A stretch of DNA of 64,000 bases, taken from the NCBI RefSeq assembly GCF_900005765.1, contig NC_041690.1:2170001-2234000 (forward strand), written 5' to 3'. Of the stretch, positions 1 to 9,836 are shown piece after piece. A program made the position numbers and the translations under genes. The notes beneath the pieces were generated by a model, which was given only the letters and a program-made list of their open reading frames with translations, did not search any database and was not told the origin of the DNA. How positions within the stretch are numbered: position 1 is the first letter of the stretch; the number at the start of each line of letters is the position of its first letter. Source of the stretch: Plasmodium relictum. Taxonomy: Eukaryota > Apicomplexa > Aconoidasida > Haemosporida > Plasmodiidae.

Positions 1-305
1 TTTCCGATTCTATTTTATGTAAATTGAAAAAATTGATAGAATTGAATATATTCAATAAGTATCATGCAATTTTGAAATTTGGAAATAAAAATATAAAAAA
101 TGAAGCATTAGAAGCTTTGAAGATTGAAAAAAATATTTCTGATAAGTTAAAAGAAAAGTTATTAAATTATAAAACGTCAGAAAATGAAGATATAAAAGAA
201 TTGGAGTCAACTGACTTTTTAAATTATCATTATGATAAATTTACTGCTAAGTTAGACGAACTCATTAATGAACTTAACAAGGAATTAAGTCAAACGTTAT
301 CATAA
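1..305 (+). CDS. SPECT1: 3' end of a helical protein, probably SPECT1 (partial)
   Basis: The reading frame is already open at the window edge (frame from base 3) and ends at TAA 303-305, so this is a C-terminal fragment of about 100 residues; the start lies outside the window. The visible part is Lys/Glu/Asn-rich and predicted to be almost wholly alpha-helical, with amphipathic stretches and no membrane segment. There is no motif I can name. The SPECT1 call rests on gene order: in P. falciparum chromosome 13, as I remember it, SPECT1 (a secreted four-helix-bundle protein used by sporozoites for host-cell traversal) sits next to the CK2 beta gene that follows here. The helical content agrees, but the identity is inference. 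Confidence 0.45.
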   Translation, partial: SDSILCKLKKLIELNIFNKYHAILKFGNKNIKNEALEALKIEKNISDKLKEKLLNYKTSENEDIKELESTDFLNYHYDKFTAKLDELINELNKELSQTLS

Positions 306-1825
306 TAAATTTTAATCTAAAACTTACAATTTTAAAAACACAGAAATTATTTCTTTATTTATATAGTTAAATTTTACAACGGAATTATATATTATATTTT
401 TTACAATTATTATATAAAAAAAAAAAAAATGTATGTTTTTAAGTAAATATATTTTTTATAAAAAATAAAGATCTTCAAAAAAAATTAATGATTTGTTTGT
501 TCTTTTTTTAATTTTTCTCATCGCTTTCTTGTATTATTTTATTTTATTCTATTTTATTTTATTTTTTTTATGTATTTTGTTATTTTTATCATTTTATGAG
601 TTTTTAATAATTAAATTATATATTTTTTTTTAGTAAATTTTTATTATTCGTTTGATTTGTGCTTAGTTTTTCAGTTTTAATATTTTTTAGTGCTTCATTT
701 CTTATATATATTTTTGAATATATTAAAAATAATTTCATGTGTAATATAAGGAAAAATTAGATTTTATTTTGTAAAAATGTTTTCTTCATAATTTAACTTT
801 CTCATAAAATTATTATTTTTATTTTTATTTTTTTTTAATACAATAAATTTTTATATATCATTGTATTTATATATAATAATAATAGATTGTAACAAAGAAT
901 TTTTATACTGCCTTTAAAACTAATTTAACATAAAATGCTTCTATGCATAAAATTATGAAGTTCATCATATTTCGTGAATATTAATTTTCATTTCATATAA
1001 GAAAAGTTAAAATGAAATAATTTAATTATACTTTTTAAATAGTATTAAAAATTAATAAGAAAAATAAAATAAAAAATCGCTCTGCAAATTTTTTTAAGGA
1101 TTACCAGATATAAGATATAAAAAATAAATACATTATAAGAATAATTGTAAAAATATATTCATAATGATTGAGGCTCAATTTTATAAATCTCATAAACATT
1201 GATAAAAATTTTATTTAATATTATATTATGATAATATCTTTTTATATGTATAAAAAAAATAAATAATAAAATTTCGTAAGTATTAAAAAAAAAAAAAAAT
1301 ACACTATGTATAAAGACTTTTTTCTTATAATTTCATAAAAAAAAACTACGCTAGCATAATACTTTTTACCTTTGATAATTTACATAAATATACAAAAACA
1401 AATTTTATTAAAAATATTTGTTTGGGTTTTAAATATATAAACGTATTTATTGATATATATTTAGTTTTATTTTTTAATTTTTTAAAATGATACATAGAAA
1501 GAAAACTTAGCTTGTATAAATGTATCTGTACAAATATGTTTGTTCATATTTTTGTAATTTATGCATAATTTTTTTTTTATATTTTGTATCAATGCTATAA
1601 AAATCTAAAAAAAAAAAAAAACTAAGAAAAGAAAAGAGAAGAACATATATAAAAAGTGAAATATAAAGTGAATAAATATATGTATACCCTTGATAAACTT
1701 CTAAAGCATTTTAAAAGTTATAGTTATTAAGAATATTTTAAATAGATTTTTATCTTTAAATAAAAAAAAAAAAAAAAAATTAATAACTATATAATTATAT
1801 TTATATATAAAAATATAAAAGTATT
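306..1825. other. Intergenic spacer, no gene seen
   Basis: AT-rich spacer between the first partial gene and the CK2 beta gene, both on the plus strand. It contains many A and T homopolymers and stop codons in all frames. I see no RNA gene. It presumably holds the 3' UTR of the first gene and the promoter and 5' UTR of the second. Confidence 0.7.
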
Positions 1826-3258
1826 ATGGAGTATATCTCAAATAATGAAAGTTCAAATGAAATATTACAAGAAAGCATTGCGGGAGAAATAGAATTATCT
1901 GATTCATCCTTTTGCAATGCCAGCAAAAATGACGACTTTAAAGAAGCAGAGTATGTAAAAGAAGAGAATGGAGAAAATTATATCTTGGATGAAGAAAAAC
2001 AAAAAGAGAAGGAGCAGGATGAAAACGAAGATGAAGAAGAGGGAGAAGAGGAAGAAGAAGAGGAAGAAGAAGAAGAGGAGGAAGAAGATGAAGATGATGA
2101 TGATGATGACGACGATGACGACGATGACGATGATGATGATGACGATGATGATGATGACGACGACGATGATGATGATGAGTATGATGAAGATGATTTCAAT
2201 GAAGCTACGGTAAGAAAAAATATATATAAAATTAAAAAAAAGAAAAAATGATAAAAAAAAAAAGTATTAAAAAGGGCAAAATTAAAAGTAAAAGAAATAC
2301 TGAAACAATGAAATATATGCAGAAAATATTGATGGAACCTATATATTTATCTGCTTAAAAACATCAAAATAATATTAAAAAACAAAAAATATATCTTTAT
2401 TTTTTTCAATTTTAAGATTAATTTCATTTATTCATATATAAACTTGTTATTTTATTTTATTTTTTTAAATTATTTGACAAATTAATTTTTTATGAATTTT
2501 ATTTATAATATATTTTTATGTATCTACTTTTAAATTTATATATATTTTTCTTTTATTTATGTGTTCAGGTTTCTTGGATTGAGTGGTTTTGTCAGTTGAA
2601 ACAAAACGTATTCCTTGTTGAAGTAGATGAAGATTTTATAAGAGATGAATTTAATTTAATCGGATTACAAAATAAAGTTCCTCACTTTAAAAAATTATTA
2701 AAAATTATACTAGACGAAGATGATGATGAAGATGATGATGACGATGAAGATGATGATTATGATGAGGATGATGATGAAATAAATCGTGGTTCAGAAGAAC
2801 TATATAAAAATAAAGATATATATGAGCAGAATGCCGCTTGTTTATATGGATTAATACACAGTCGTTTTATTTTAACTTCAAAAGGTTTAGCATTAATGAG
2901 AGAAAAATATAATGCTGGTATTTATGGCACTTGCCCAAGTATTTATTGTGATAATACAAAGCTATTACCAACAGCTATTTCCGAAGTTCCTAAATTTTTA
3001 AGTCCCCTTTTATACTGCCCTAGATGTTGTGAAACGTATTATCCACATAAAAATTCCTTACTTAATCAGTTAGATGGATCTTATTTTGGAACTAGTTTTG
3101 CATCTTTTTTTGCTCTTTCATTTAATATTACTTCAGATAAAAAAAAAATTTATTACACACCGCAAATTTGCGGATTTACAATAAATAGAGACATGAGGGA
3201 AACATTATATATGGATGTTAATAAAGACAACAGCGAGTCATCAGAAGAATATTCATAA
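1826..3258 (+). CDS. CK2B2: Casein kinase 2 regulatory (beta) subunit, acidic-extension type
   Basis: Regulatory subunit of the protein kinase CK2 holoenzyme, which dimerises through a zinc finger and docks the catalytic alpha subunit. Two exons: 1826-2209 and 2569-3258, donor GTAAGA and acceptor TTCAG, phase 0, giving 357 residues. Exon 2 opens with the family hallmark VSWIEWFC, followed by EVDEDFIRDEFNL. The zinc-binding cysteines are C250, C255, C278 and C281; the spacing (5, 23, 3) equals that of human CK2 beta. A YFGTSF motif follows. Exon 1 encodes a 128-residue N-terminal extension, mostly a Glu run then an Asp run. A second acidic insertion (about residues 176-195) lies where other CK2 betas have a short acidic loop. 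Plasmodium has two beta subunits; the long acidic N-terminus and gene neighbourhood suggest beta2. Family call is firm, paralogue call less so. Confidence 0.93.
2020..2190 (+). repeat. GAA/GAT trinucleotide tract coding Glu-Asp run
   Basis: A low-complexity purine-rich tract inside exon 1 of the CK2 beta gene. It begins as mixed GAA/GAG codons (Glu) and changes into mixed GAT/GAC codons (Asp). Synonymous codons alternate irregularly, so this is not a pure microsatellite. The complementary strand reads as a long serine ORF, which is an artefact of the repeat. Confidence 0.9.
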
Positions 3259-4399
3259 ACATAATAATTCAAAAAAAATATTAAAAATATATATATATTT
3301 TAATAATATTAATAAAACGTAGAATAGTCATTGCTCTAAGTTCACAAATAGATTTTATAATAATAAAAACTGAACAATTATTATATTAAGAGCATAAATG
3401 ATTTTTTTAACAATAGTATTGATTATAACTATAATAATAGTAATAATATTATAATATAATATTATTCTTTAAATTACTATTTTAATAGAAATATTTATAA
3501 AATTAAAAAGATATAGTAATTAAAAATAAAAAAATTAAAAAACATATAAAAAGATAAACCATAGAAGAATTAAATTTGTATCTTTATTCCTATATAAATA
3601 TTTATTCATTACAAATTTATATTATATATATATATATTTTTTTTTTTTTTATTTATAATATACATATATATTGGAGATTTTTACATGAACATTTTAAATT
3701 TTTTAAAATCTTATTAAAATTATTGTTTTATAATAGTACAAGCAAATGTGTACTTGAACGGTATTTATAAAAAGAAAATTTTTTTTTTTCCTTTTTTTAA
3801 ATATATCATTTTATAAATTTATATAAATATATATATTTTTTATTTTATTTATGTAAATGATTGTTTATTTATATTTAATGACAAAAATTCATTTTTTGTA
3901 ATTTTAATATATATTCCTTTTTTTTTTAAAGATTACACAAAAAAAAAAAAAAAAAATTAAAAAATATTTTACAATGCTAAAAAGGATAAGTTGTATATAA
4001 TATTATTTTTATTAAACTTTTTTAATTTTTTTGTTGTAAATACAATATTTTAAACCGAAAAAAAAGCAAAAAAAAAAATATATATATTATATATATGAAT
4101 TCTAAAAATATTTGTAATATTCAATAATAAAAATGGAATACATAATATTTAAAACAAATATATTTAAAATAACATGATAAAATTCCTTTTAAATTTAAAA
4201 AAAAATTCAATAAAGTTATAACGAATGGAATATTTTTTTATAAATAATTAAAAATGCAATATTTATAGTAAACTCAAATTCTTGATAAAATAAAATATTT
4301 TATACTTTATTTTCACCTATTTTGTGTAATATATGTATTCCAAAAAAAAAAATTTTTTATCATTCATAATTTTTTAAATATATTTTTCAAAAATATATT
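3259..4399. other. Convergent intergenic spacer, no gene seen
   Basis: Lies between the 3' ends of the CK2 beta gene (plus) and the TPR protein gene (minus), so it holds two 3' UTRs and terminators. It has several long poly-A and poly-T runs. A 64-codon open frame at 3576-3770 is Tyr/Ile/Phe-biased, as random AT sequence gives, and was not accepted as a gene. Confidence 0.7.
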
Positions 4400-5188
4400 T
4401 TATTTTTTTGAGTCTATTTCATTTTTTAGACGTTCATGTAAATTTTTAATTCTAACTGTTAGGTTATGATCTGGACCGAATGTATTTTGAGCAATTGCAT
4501 ATGACCTAATTAAACAAGTTATTGCTGAATTTAAATCGTTTAAACTAATATATGAAAAAGATAAGTTATAATAGCATAATGCTATTTGTTCATTTTTATT
4601 TAACTCTACTGGTGAAGAAATTAGCATTCTTATACATTCTTCAAAGTATTCTACAGATGTATTATATTCTTTTTTATGCTGATATAAAGAACCAAGATTG
4701 TTTAGAGTATCAATAATTAAATAATTTTTATCTTTGACTATTAATTTCTTATTTGCTAAAGATAATTGCAAAAATTCTTCCGATTTTTCTAAATCTCCTA
4801 GATCTTTATAAACAACACCTATGTATGTTTGAATATTAGCACACATTATACTCAATTCCCCATTAATTTTTTTAAAAATTTCGTAACTTTTAAAATAATG
4901 ATTTTTGGAATCATTTAATAATAAATTTTTGTGTTCTAATATTGCTAGCTCTAAATAGTGTTTACCAATGTCTTCTGAGCAATAATTATGTGTTAGCAGT
5001 TTTAATTTCAAACTTTCTTTAACTAAATCAATCAACTTTTCTGTGTCTTCATTTTTTAATTCAAAACCAGAGTTTATGTATGTATCTTTTGGCCCGCTAT
5101 AATAAATTTTTTTATATTCACAAAAATTACGAACTAAAAAAATTTTTTTTTTTAAATATTTATTAGTCAGATTTTTTAACTTTAGCAT
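4400..5188 (-). CDS. Tetratricopeptide-repeat protein
   Basis: Single exon, 262 residues. From about residue 95 it is made of paired helices with the TPR/kinesin-light-chain pattern: a unit with Y-GVVYKDLGDLEKSEEF, a unit with L-NLGSLYQHKKEYNTSVEYFEE, and a unit with YYNLSFSYISLNDLNSAI, that is, at least three TPR units of 34-42 residues. The last unit is followed by a GPDH-type turn typical of kinesin-light-chain repeats. The first 25-30 residues are basic and hydrophobic without acidic residues (Lys/Leu/Phe-rich, CEYKKIYYSG), which would suit an organelle-targeting presequence, but I cannot predict its destination. TPRs mediate protein-protein contacts; no partner is suggested by the neighbours. 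It converges with the CK2 beta gene. Confidence 0.8.
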   Translation of the reverse strand: MLKLKNLTNKYLKKKIFLVRNFCEYKKIYYSGPKDTYINSGFELKNEDTEKLIDLVKESLKLKLLTHNYCSEDIGKHYLELAILEHKNLLLNDSKNHYFKSYEIFKKINGELSIMCANIQTYIGVVYKDLGDLEKSEEFLQLSLANKKLIVKDKNYLIIDTLNNLGSLYQHKKEYNTSVEYFEECIRMLISSPVELNKNEQIALCYYNLSFSYISLNDLNSAITCLIRSYAIAQNTFGPDHNLTVRIKNLHERLKNEIDSKK

Positions 5189-6135
5189 TTTCTTTTTATT
5201 TATAAAATGGAAAAATTACTAAACAAGCACATAAGCAATATATAAGTCCCTTTATTTTTAAAAAATAAATTTGAATCTTTATATATTTTCACATTAAAAA
5301 GAAATTTAAAGACTCAAAATATATTTATTTTATTTATGCAGATACAAATATATTACTGTATAAAATAAAAAAATTATGATACAAATTTAAATCATTTTTA
5401 ATTAAAAAAAAAAATATAGAAAAGAAAAAAAACAAAAAATTATTTCATTTATTCTATTTATATATATATTTATTTGAATATTCTTCTTATTTAAAAGAAT
5501 ATTTATTTATATTATTTTCATATTTATTTTTTAAAATAAATAATTTAATAACATTTACCAATTGAAATACAAAATTATATTTCTAAATAATATTACCATT
5601 CTTATGCTTTATGCCATATTAAGAAATTGATAAATTTTTATTAGTTTTTATTTTATATTTATTATAATTTATTTTTTTTATTTTATTTTATTATTATTTA
5701 TTTTTTTTTTATTTTGCTCTATTTAATTTTATATTTTTTCATTTTACTAAATACTATCATATTATAAAATATGTTTTATCTTTAATTATTATTTTATTTT
5801 ATTTTATTTCATTTCATTTCATTTCATTTTTTATAATGAAAATAAACAATTCACATATTTAGAAAGAAATATGGAAGAAATCATACGAACAACACATTTA
5901 AATAAATAAATATAATTATAATTTGTAACTTTAATTTTACTTTATTTTTATTGTTTTGATAAAAAAATATACAATCATAACTCTTTAAGGTATATTTGAA
6001 AAAAGAATATGATCAAGAAGAGAAAAATATTTAAAATTCTATAAATTGATAGATTATATTAAAATGACGAAGTTGTTTTAAAGTATTTTTTTTTTTTAAA
6101 TTGAATATAAATTTTAGTTAGATTTAATTAAAAAA
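5189..6135. other. Divergent promoter region with ATTTT/ATTTC pentamers
   Basis: Spacer of about 0.95 kb between two divergently transcribed genes (TPR protein, minus; RAP protein, plus), so it must hold both promoters. It contains imperfect pentamer repeats ATTTT passing into ATTTC at about 5791-5829 and several T-runs. No RNA gene or recognisable factor site was seen. Confidence 0.65.
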
Positions 6136-8667
6136 ATGAAATTATTTTTCTTAATCCATAGAAGATTAAAAAGTGAAATTAATAATTATGAGTGTATATC
6201 AAATTCCTTTTTAATTAAGTTTTATTTATATAACTTTTCTAAGATAAATATTGACGTATATTGTAAGTTGATAACTTTACTTAACAACTACGAAAATTGT
6301 GCCGAATCAAATAATATTTTAAATGTTCCTTATTTTAAAGATCCTAATTTAGTTTTATATAATTATTTTCAATTTTTAAATGAGCAAAATGCAAAAAAGA
6401 AATTATTAAATTTATTAATGTTGTTATATTCAAGAAATATAAGAGAATATCAAGATAAAAAAAATGACTTTTACAATTCATCTATATATGTTCATAATTT
6501 TGTTTTCAGAAAGTTTTTTGACTTTCATTCTAGCTTTTATTTTAACATAAAAGAAAAAAAAGAAACAGTAAGTGTCATAAATAAATACAATTTATATACT
6601 GATTTCTTTTTGTATTCATTGGATTTTTATTTATTTCATTTATCTAAAAATTGGAATATTCTAAGCATTGAAAAATTAAATATCCTTTCAAATATTTATT
6701 CAAATATAAACATATCTAGAAACTATGAAAATCCTGTGCATTTAGAAGATAATATAAAAGGAAAATTATATAAATATGATAAAGTAGATAAAATGGTTAT
6801 CTATAAAGATAGTAATAATAATAAATACGAAACAGTTGATGATACTATAAAAAATGTTGATATAAATAATAATATCTTAGCTATATTTGAAAACAATTTA
6901 AACAATAAAATATGCCTATTATATATATATATATCTAAATGTATAATTTATCAAACACATACATACATAATAAAGAAAAGAAAAGAATTTCAAAAAAAAA
7001 TTTCCATTAATGAATTAATGTTAAATAATATTAATATTTGTAAGAATATTTTAAATCACATTTTATGTAAAAGTATAGAAGAACAATATATAATATATAA
7101 AACTTTAAAAAAAAAATACAATGATAAACTTTTAAATATAAATATTTTAAAAAATTATTTTAACGCTGTTAAATTCTTAAACATTATAAATATAAAAAAA
7201 TATGTTTATATCATAATTTATTTATATTTTAATACATTTTTATTTAATAAATCTATTTATTATTCTTCTTTAATATTTTATTTATTACAAAAATATAATT
7301 TGCAATATACTTATATTCATAATATTTTATTGATAAAGTTTAATTTGTTTTTTTTGAATTACAAAGTTCTTAATGATTTTAATAAGATAATAATATTAGA
7401 TGGAATTAATAAATATATTAGCGCACTTTTAATTTCTGAAATAAAAAAAAAGGACAAAACAGAAAAAAAGAATATAAACTTTTTATTTCCTGATGATTTT
7501 TATAATAATATTTATAAAAAGGAATATTTAGAAAATTTAAAAATATACCATACATTATACAACGAAATATATAACTTTAAAAAAAATGCACATTCTTTTT
7601 TAACATATTTTGAGTATAGCATTTTTAGTTTATTCAAATATCTATATTACAATATTCCATGGATAGAAAGAAACAATAACAAGAAAAAAATAATAAATTT
7701 TCAGAAATATTATATACAAAAAAATGGATATTTTGTAATCAAAAAATATAACAATTTTTACTTGCCTTTATCAGAAATGCTTTTATCAAATATCATACTA
7801 TTATCAGTTTATGTTCAAAATTGTTTGCCAATGCTCTTTTCGTTGATTCAAAAAGCTCATATTGTTTATACAAAAAAGGTAAAAAAAGGTAAACCTTCTC
7901 TTTTTTGCAAAAGAATGATTTCCATAATAAACGAAAATGGGAATGAAAATAATTCTTTAAAAAGAAAAAAAAAATTTTTGTTTAGAATATTTTACGAAAA
8001 TGCTTGTAACAATTACACCTACAAAAAATACACAAAAGAAAAAGTAAAAAACGTAAACCCTTTTTTAACATTTTTGTTTTATATATATGAAATGTTTAAA
8101 TATAAAATTATAAAAAATCATGAAATTGAGGAAAAACAACCTAATAAGAATAAAAAATACTTGGAAGAATCACATATATTTAATAATATAAAAAAAAATA
8201 AAAATAACAAGATTCAAACTAGTCTAACTCACTATTACATAAGTAGTAATTTAAAAAAATTAAAGGATTCTAATTTATTTAATGAGAAGAATATTTTAAC
8301 CTTTTATTGTGATATATATTTTAATAATAATGTAATTGAAGTAAATGGTCCTAAGCATTTTTTTATTTACTACAATTTTCAAAACAGTTATGCAAGTTAT
8401 TTTAATCCTTTTATTATAGAAAATAAGGACATATTTGAATATAATTATATTTTTCCTTTTTTTTTTAATACTACAAGTGTCTTAAATTTAAAGGATAATC
8501 AAAATAATTACTATTTGTATAATGAAAAAAGTATTAAGAAGAATTTTTTTTTGTATATTTCTGGTTATTTTATAAAACATATAAATTATAATGACAAAAA
8601 TATCACAGATTATAAGTATTTATATAATATAATATTTAAAAAAAAATGTGAATTGTTTTTTATTTGA
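6136..8667 (+). CDS. RAP-domain protein (probable organellar RNA-binding factor)
   Basis: Single exon, 843 residues, very rich in Asn, Lys, Ile, Tyr and Phe. The C-terminal region from about residue 725 has the core of a RAP domain: a hydrophobic strand, an acidic DIY step, then VIEVNGPKHF (residues about 732-741), matching the family signature of an acidic residue, N/D-G-P and S/K-H-F. Family members in apicomplexans are usually mitochondrial or apicoplast RNA-processing or rRNA-stabilising factors with helical repeats before the RAP domain; the long helical middle agrees with that. The part after the signature contains extra aromatic and Asn-rich sequence and ends without a clear copy of the usual lysine/tryptophan tail, so the domain is divergent. 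Target organelle and RNA are not visible in the sequence. Confidence 0.7.
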   Translation: MKLFFLIHRRLKSEINNYECISNSFLIKFYLYNFSKINIDVYCKLITLLNNYENCAESNNILNVPYFKDPNLVLYNYFQFLNEQNAKKKLLNLLMLLYSRNIREYQDKKNDFYNSSIYVHNFVFRKFFDFHSSFYFNIKEKKETVSVINKYNLYTDFFLYSLDFYLFHLSKNWNILSIEKLNILSNIYSNINISRNYENPVHLEDNIKGKLYKYDKVDKMVIYKDSNNNKYETVDDTIKNVDINNNILAIFENNLNNKICLLYIYISKCIIYQTHTYIIKKRKEFQKKISINELMLNNINICKNILNHILCKSIEEQYIIYKTLKKKYNDKLLNINILKNYFNAVKFLNIINIKKYVYIIIYLYFNTFLFNKSIYYSSLIFYLLQKYNLQYTYIHNILLIKFNLFFLNYKVLNDFNKIIILDGINKYISALLISEIKKKDKTEKKNINFLFPDDFYNNIYKKEYLENLKIYHTLYNEIYNFKKNAHSFLTYFEYSIFSLFKYLYYNIPWIERNNNKKKIINFQKYYIQKNGYFVIKKYNNFYLPLSEMLLSNIILLSVYVQNCLPMLFSLIQKAHIVYTKKVKKGKPSLFCKRMISIINENGNENNSLKRKKKFLFRIFYENACNNYTYKKYTKEKVKNVNPFLTFLFYIYEMFKYKIIKNHEIEEKQPNKNKKYLEESHIFNNIKKNKNNKIQTSLTHYYISSNLKKLKDSNLFNEKNILTFYCDIYFNNNVIEVNGPKHFFIYYNFQNSYASYFNPFIIENKDIFEYNYIFPFFFNTTSVLNLKDNQNNYYLYNEKSIKKNFFLYISGYFIKHINYNDKNITDYKYLYNIIFKKKCELFFI

Positions 8668-9836
8668 TGTAACTTCATGTATCTTTCTATATATATAATG
8701 AATCCTATATGTATATATTTTTGTTTGTTCTAAAACATATTCATAAAATTTGATAACATATATAATTATTATTTGTAAATATATTATTTTAATTTTACAT
8801 TATCAATTTATTTTTCAAAATTTTAAAATATTTTAAAGTTGCCTTCATTTCATTCGTGTATTTTTATAAAATTGTTATTTTATTTTATTTTTTCTTTTTT
8901 AAGTTTTTTTTTTTTTTTTTGTTTTATACATTTTTGAAACAATTTCATAATTTTTCAAAATATTAACAGGGTAATTTAAAATATTTTTTAATTTGTACCA
9001 TGAAAAATGTTATTAAAAAATAATTAAACTTCGTTTTCATTTAAAAAATAATTTTAAAAAAAAAAAGAAATAATTTAAGTAGCATTCATAAATATATTTT
9101 TTTAAAATCTAAAATAATTTTATAAGTACTTTTAAGGTATATGTGGATCAATTAATGTATATACATATGAATATAAATTTAAATAAATAAAAAAAATATG
9201 AACAATTAAAGAGAAATAAAATTCATCAATCGGATTAAATAAATTTTTTTTTTTTTTATATATATTAGATATAATTACATTACATCTATTTAATATAGAT
9301 ATTATATAGTCTAATTTTTTATTTTAAAGAAATATCTAAATTATTGTGTAAATTTGTGGACTCATCTTTCCTGTTACTAATACTCATTAAAATATAATCA
9401 ATAATACTTCATATTCTTATACTAATATTATTTGAAACCTGTTTTTTTATATTTTTTTTTATTTTTCAAATATTCAATTTAATATATTTGTAGTTATATA
9501 TATGAATTTAAATTTAAAAAATGTATTTTACTTTTTAAGTATATATTAGTAAGTATACCCAAGTTATTCTTTATATATAATAATATTTTTATCTAATAAT
9601 TTTTTTAAAAATACCAATTTTAGAAATATTTAAGAAAATCATCTTAAATATTTTAATTAATATTTTTTTTTTTTCTTCTTTTTTTAAAAAAACATATAAA
9701 GCAAAATTTAAATGTTTATAAATATATATATATTTGATTGAACATATATATATGTATATTTCTATAACATTATAAATTTTATTTTATTCTTTTTATATTA
9801 TCTGTTGTGCATTTTTTCCAATTTTTTCTTTTTAAT
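8668..9836. other. Convergent intergenic spacer, no gene seen
   Basis: Between the 3' ends of the RAP-domain gene (plus) and the aconitase gene (minus). AT-rich with homopolymer runs; no open frame or RNA gene that I can support. Confidence 0.7.

Noticed and set aside
961..970. Minus-strand ATGATGA motif in the first spacer
   Set aside because: No D box on that strand at a usable distance.
1978..2199. Minus-strand ORF made almost wholly of serine
   Set aside because: It is the complement of the GAA/GAT repeat in CK2 beta exon 1; no independent coding signal.
1968..2213. Plus-strand +1 frame ORF rich in Lys, Arg and Met
   Set aside because: Frame-shifted reading of the same acidic repeat.
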